Shown here: one piece after another, positions 5,438 through 8,143 of the stretch
Layout: every line of letters starts with the position of its first letter
Numbering within the stretch: position 1 is the stretch's first letter
Assembly: GCF_000721935.1 (NCBI RefSeq)
Contig: NZ_KL585391.1
Location: forward strand, 213,733-221,875
DNA length: 8,143 nucleotides
Origin: Streptomyces sp. NRRL WC-3549
GTDB taxonomy: Bacteria > Actinomycetota > Actinomycetes > Streptomycetales > Streptomycetaceae
Reading direction: 5' to 3'
Position numbers and translations under genes: made by a program
Notes under the pieces: model-generated
The model's input: only the letters and a program-made list of their open reading frames with translations
Database searches by the model: none
What the model was told of the DNA's origin: nothing

Positions 5438-6142
5438 ATGGCGAACGACGACGACACGGTGCTCGACGACCCGGTGGCTCAGTCGCTGGGGGGCCGGCAC
5501 GCGCGCCTCGCCCGGCGACTGGGCCGCGCCGCCACCTATCTCACCGGAGTGGCGACGTTCTCCTGCGTGCCCGCCGATCCGGGCACGGAGGACTGGGCCG
5601 ACCTCGCCGGGCTGCTCGGTCCGGACGCGTTCGCCGACATGTTCAGCAGTCCGGCCGTCCCGCCGCCGGCTTGGAAGCCGGTGTTCCGACTTGACGGCCG
5701 CCAGCTGATCCGGCCCGGCGGTGGCCGGCCCGTCCGCCCCCGTGGCGCGTCCGACACCGGTGTGGTCGAACTGGGCGCGCAGGACGTGCCCGAGATGCTC
5801 GACCTCGTCGCGCGGACCGAGCCGGGGCCCTTCTGGCCGCGCACTCACGAACTCGGCACCTACCTCGGCGTCCGCGTCCGGGGCACCCTGGTGGCGATGG
5901 CCGGAGAACGGCTGCGGCCCCCGGGATGGGCCGAGATCAGCGCCGTCTGCACCGCTCCCGAGGCACGTGGGCGGGGTCACGCCGCTCTCCTGGTCAGTAC
6001 GCTCGCCGCCCGCGTCGAGGCACGCGGCGAGCGCCCCTTCCTGCACGTGGCCGAGTCCAACACCGGCGCGATCGCGTTGTACGAGCGGCTCGGCTTCAGG
6101 ACCCGCAGACAGGTGACCTTCCAGGGCTTCCGTACTCCCTGA
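5438..6142 (+). CDS. GNAT-family N-acetyltransferase (FR47-like)
   Basis: 234 aa. The C-terminal half (about 105-234) is a GNAT domain that transfers an acetyl group from acetyl-CoA to an amine. AEISAVCTAPEARGRGHAALL (165-185) carries the R-x-x-G-x-A acetyl-CoA loop at R177, G180 and A182. HVAESNTGAIALYERLGF (203-220) is the typical end of the domain, with the conserved asparagine and the tyrosine of LYERLGF. The C terminus fits the FR47-like subgroup. The first 100 residues are less conserved and contain no motif I recognise. The start is supported by AAGGAA 7 nt upstream. It is downstream of the LysE-type gene but separated by 140 bp with hairpins, so it is probably its own unit. The substrate is unknown: a metabolite, a toxic amine or an N-terminus are all possible. 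Confidence 0.9.
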   Translation: MANDDDTVLDDPVAQSLGGRHARLARRLGRAATYLTGVATFSCVPADPGTEDWADLAGLLGPDAFADMFSSPAVPPPAWKPVFRLDGRQLIRPGGGRPVRPRGASDTGVVELGAQDVPEMLDLVARTEPGPFWPRTHELGTYLGVRVRGTLVAMAGERLRPPGWAEISAVCTAPEARGRGHAALLVSTLAARVEARGERPFLHVAESNTGAIALYERLGFRTRRQVTFQGFRTP

Positions 6143-6158
6143 CGGCCGCCTCCACGGC

Positions 6159-6215
6159 CCACCCGATCCGGCCGTCGCCGGGTGGAGACGCCGTCGGGCA
6201 GGCCCCGTCACCCGG
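6159..6215. terminator. Alternative hairpins between converging GNAT and CBS genes
   Basis: CCACCCG (6159-6165) can pair with CGGGTGG (6179-6185). CCGGGTG (6178-6184) can also pair with CACCCGG (6209-6215), so the two stems exclude each other. A third, GACGGCC/GGCCGTC (6141-6147 with 6170-6176), starts at the GNAT stop. The 99-bp gap between converging genes is where a two-way terminator would be expected. Confidence 0.5.
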
Positions 6216-6241
6216 CTGAGGGTTCTCCGGTCCAGGCGGGC

Positions 6242-6658
6242 TCAGTCGGTGGACAGGGCCTGGAGGAGGTCGCCGACCTTCGGGTCGGGCAGCGCGCGCG
6301 CCACGTCGGCCTGGGCGACCATGCCGACCAGGTCATGGCCGTCGATCACCGGCAGACGACGTACCTTGTGCTCGGTCATGGTCCGCAGGATCTCCTGCGC
6401 GTCGTCGTCGGCGCCGATGGTGACCGCCTCTCCCTGGGCGAGGTCGCCGGCCGGACAGGTGGCGGGGTCCTTGCCCGCGCCGAGGACCTTCACGACGATG
6501 TCGCGGTCGGTGAGCATGCCTTTCAGCTTGTTGTCCGTGCCGCAGATCGGCAGTGCCCCCACGCCGAGATCCTTCATCTTGCGGGCGGCGTCCAGCACCG
6601 TCTCGTCGGCACCGACGCACTCGGTTCCGCCTGTCATGATGTCCCGCGCCTTCGTCAT
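6242..6658 (-). CDS. Two-CBS-domain protein
   Basis: 138 aa, made almost entirely of a Bateman pair. CBS1 spans about residues 7-62 (MTGGTECVGADETVLDAARKM, then GALPICG and LKGMLTDRDIVVKVL). CBS2 spans about 72-122 (EAVTIGADDDAQEILRTMTEHKVRRLPVID, then LVGMVAQADVA). CBS pairs bind adenosine nucleotides, and the G-x-x-T/A-x-x-D-hydrophobic pattern that contacts the ligand is present in both (GMLTDRDI, GMVAQADV). Stand-alone proteins of this size are common in Streptomyces, often among stress or redox genes. Three cysteines (14, 39 and 68) are visible. The start is firm: AAGGAG lies 7 nt upstream. It converges on the GNAT gene. What it regulates cannot be told. Confidence 0.92.
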   Translation of the reverse strand: MTKARDIMTGGTECVGADETVLDAARKMKDLGVGALPICGTDNKLKGMLTDRDIVVKVLGAGKDPATCPAGDLAQGEAVTIGADDDAQEILRTMTEHKVRRLPVIDGHDLVGMVAQADVARALPDPKVGDLLQALSTD

Positions 6659-7541
6659 GGAGCTACTCCTTCACTCTGTCTACGGGTATGCCGCCGTGTC
6701 CGTGTGAGTCCACGACGGGTCTGTCGACGTGGCACATGTTCCCGATCGGGGCGGACCGTAACGACGCTTTTCCTCCCGAACCGGTGAACGTGCGCGATGG
6801 GCGCCTTCCCGGTTCCCCCCGCGCAGCGGTCCTGCTGGTGGGACGGTCCGCGCGAACCGCCCGTGGCGTCCGGTGACGTCCCCGTCGCCCGCGCCGGCCG
6901 GCGTCCTGGCCGGGACCGTCTTCGGTGGGTTCCACTCCGGCATCGGCCTTCTGCGCGGCGGTGGTCCGGCGCACCGTGCACGAGCTGGGTGATCCGGACG
7001 TCCTGGTGCGGCGCTGCCCGCCTCAACAGCCAGACGGCCCGGCGGCCCTGACCGCCGAAGACTTCGGCCGCATCGACCGCACCCACGGTTACCCCTTGCA
7101 CCGGAAAGGTGCACCTGTTCGGGTTCCTTCCGATGTCACCAGTTACCGCGGGCGCCGGTGGGGAACACGCGCCACATCACGTCTGACCATGCCGGCCGCC
7201 CTACTGCCCTCAGCGGCACACGGTGCAAACGGAAGGAAGCGCTCAGGATGACGAAGTCGGGGCCCCGTGGTCGGCTGGCCTTGTGCGTCGGTGCGCGTAC
7301 GTCCGTCCGGCCCGCGGGCCCCGACCGTCGCGGCTCGGCGGATCCGGCCACGCGAACCGCTGAACCGGTCGCCCCGTCTGCCCAGGAGACCGGGACCCCG
7401 GCGCCGGCCGGCCGGCGGCTGACATCGCCCGGGCACGCCACGACGGCGGGCCACGGGTACGGCGGTGGTGCGGAAGGGACCTACACGATGCTTCCTGCGG
7501 CCGTCGCAGGCCAACTGCAAGTCGGCGGGAGAAAGAAGCCT
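6659..7541. other. About 880 bp without a confident gene
   Basis: It lies between the start of the CBS gene and the start of the DUF6098-type gene, so it must hold the promoters of both. Visible structures are the perfect palindrome CCCGATCGGG (6741-6750) and a small hairpin TGCACC/GGTGCA with a GGAAA loop (7097-7113). A stretch at about 6955-7085 read from a GTG at 6925 has coding-like composition but no known domain. Good ribosome-binding-like sequences occur before ATG at 7248 (GGAAGGAAG) and at 7488 (GGAAGGGA), both in frame with the DUF6098-type gene. The region may contain a decayed gene. Confidence 0.6.
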
Positions 7542-7994
7542 GTGGACAGCGCGAACCCGATGGTGGTGTTCACCACTCTGCACTCCCTGGCTGAGCTGGT
7601 GACGCGCCGCAGAGGCCTGTACGTGCGCTGGTCCCACGGCCCTGATCCGGACCTGGAGACCTTGTCGAGCCGAGACGAACTCACCGGTGTCCCCTTGCCC
7701 GGGCTTTCCGCGAACGCCCTGGACGTGGAGGACTGGTGGGGTGACCGTTCGGTGCGCACCTGGGTCGCGCGGCGGCTTTACGACTACTCCCATCTGCCTC
7801 ACGTGAAAGACGCCCACACCCGGCCATGGGTCCTCCAGGGCAGCGAGGTCGGCCGTGGTCCGGACAACGAGCCCCTCGTACGTCAGGTCGAACCCTTGGG
7901 CTGGATCGACCGCTCGGTCATCCACCAGGCCAATGACGTCATCAACCACCAGCCCGGACCGTGGGGCCCGATACACCGGCACGGCTACTCCTGA
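7542..7994 (+). CDS. DUF6098-like actinobacterial protein of unknown function
   Basis: 150 aa from GTG. The block starting at about residue 11 resembles a small actinobacterial family that I recall as DUF6098: TLHSLAELV, GLYVRWSHGPDPDLE, SRDELTGVPLPGLSANALDV, EDWW, WVARRLYDYSHL, PWVLQG, GRGPDNEPLV and EPLGWID. It is soluble, rich in Trp, Asp and Arg, with no signal peptide or membrane segment and no catalytic motif I can name. The start is uncertain. GTG at 7542 has GGGAG 10 nt upstream, and ATG at 7560 has no ribosome site. ATG at 7488 has a better one (GGAAGGGA), but the codons from 7488 to 7541 include rare ones (AGA, CTT, CAA) and look non-coding. The open frame reaches back to 7158. The partial gene at 8048 follows after 53 bp on the same strand and may be cotranscribed. 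Confidence 0.8.
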   Translation: MDSANPMVVFTTLHSLAELVTRRRGLYVRWSHGPDPDLETLSSRDELTGVPLPGLSANALDVEDWWGDRSVRTWVARRLYDYSHLPHVKDAHTRPWVLQGSEVGRGPDNEPLVRQVEPLGWIDRSVIHQANDVINHQPGPWGPIHRHGYS

Positions 7995-8047
7995 CGGATG
8001 CCGCCCGCGGTGACGCACCGAGCCCCCTCTCTCACCAGGAGCAGTAC

Positions 8048-8143
8048 ATGAGCGACAGCAAGAACCCCCTCAAAGCCGCGGTCGAGAAGGCGGCCGATGC
8101 CGTCCTCGGCACGGACGGAACGAAGAACGCTATCCCCGGCGCG
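8048..8143 (+). CDS. N-terminal fragment of an unidentified protein, possibly a large catalase
   Basis: 32 codons run off the right edge. ATG at 8048 has AGGAG 6 nt upstream, and codon use is typical of the genome. The peptide starts MSDSKNPLKAAVEKAADAVL and is a charged helix with no membrane segment or signal peptide. A similar polar leader occurs, as I recall, at the start of large-subunit (KatE-like) catalases of Streptomyces. The fragment is too short to confirm this. Other helical stress proteins are equally possible. Confidence 0.7.
   Translation, partial: MSDSKNPLKAAVEKAADAVLGTDGTKNAIPGA

Noticed and set aside
6741..6750. CCCGATCGGG palindrome as an operator for the CBS gene
   Set aside because: A single 10-bp palindrome in sequence this GC-rich is weak evidence, and there is no second copy or clear promoter next to it.
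6810..6935. DevR/DosR-like dormancy box upstream of the CBS gene
   Set aside because: Fragments such as GGGACGGTCC and GGGACC...GGT are present, but the spacing does not fit the GGGAC-N-GTCCC type dyad.

Overview
The window is very GC-rich, with strong third-position GC bias in every confident gene, actinobacterial protein families and Streptomyces-style start regions. It most likely comes from a Streptomyces or close relative chromosome. I see no rRNA, tRNA, CRISPR array, transposase or phage gene. It looks like a mix of transport, regulation and stress genes, not one biosynthetic cluster.

Left part, all on the minus strand. The window opens inside the 5' end of a FecE-type iron-siderophore ABC ATPase gene (1-172). 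Its upstream region holds an IdeR/DmdR-like iron box beside a possible promoter. Next comes an AraC-family regulator (339-1214). After about 390 bp without a gene, which contain a short GC-rich tandem repeat, comes a 14-helix-type (DHA2) drug exporter (1604-3217) that probably starts at TTG.

Centre. A regulator with two Lrp/AsnC units in tandem (3468-4457, plus strand) is divergent from the exporter. The 250-bp region between them holds paired short repeats that could be operators. The regulator gene ends in a strong hairpin. A LysE/RhtB-type amino-acid exporter gene (4677-5297) follows. The Lrp gene and the LysE gene share an unusual start layout: no leader, with an extended -10-like element exactly 6 nt before ATG. 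A regulator between two exporters suggests control of amino-acid or antibiotic export, which is inference.

Right part. A GNAT acetyltransferase gene (5438-6142) is preceded by an 11-bp perfect tandem repeat and a 12-bp perfect inverted repeat just before its ribosome binding site. It converges on a two-CBS-domain protein gene (6242-6658, minus). About 880 bp without a confident gene follow, with one short stretch of coding-like composition. Then come a DUF6098-type protein of unknown function (7542-7994) and the first 32 codons of a gene that runs off the window (from 8048), possibly a large catalase. No clearly novel multi-gene system is visible. The best leads are the regulatory structures around the Lrp-type regulator, its two exporters and the GNAT gene.
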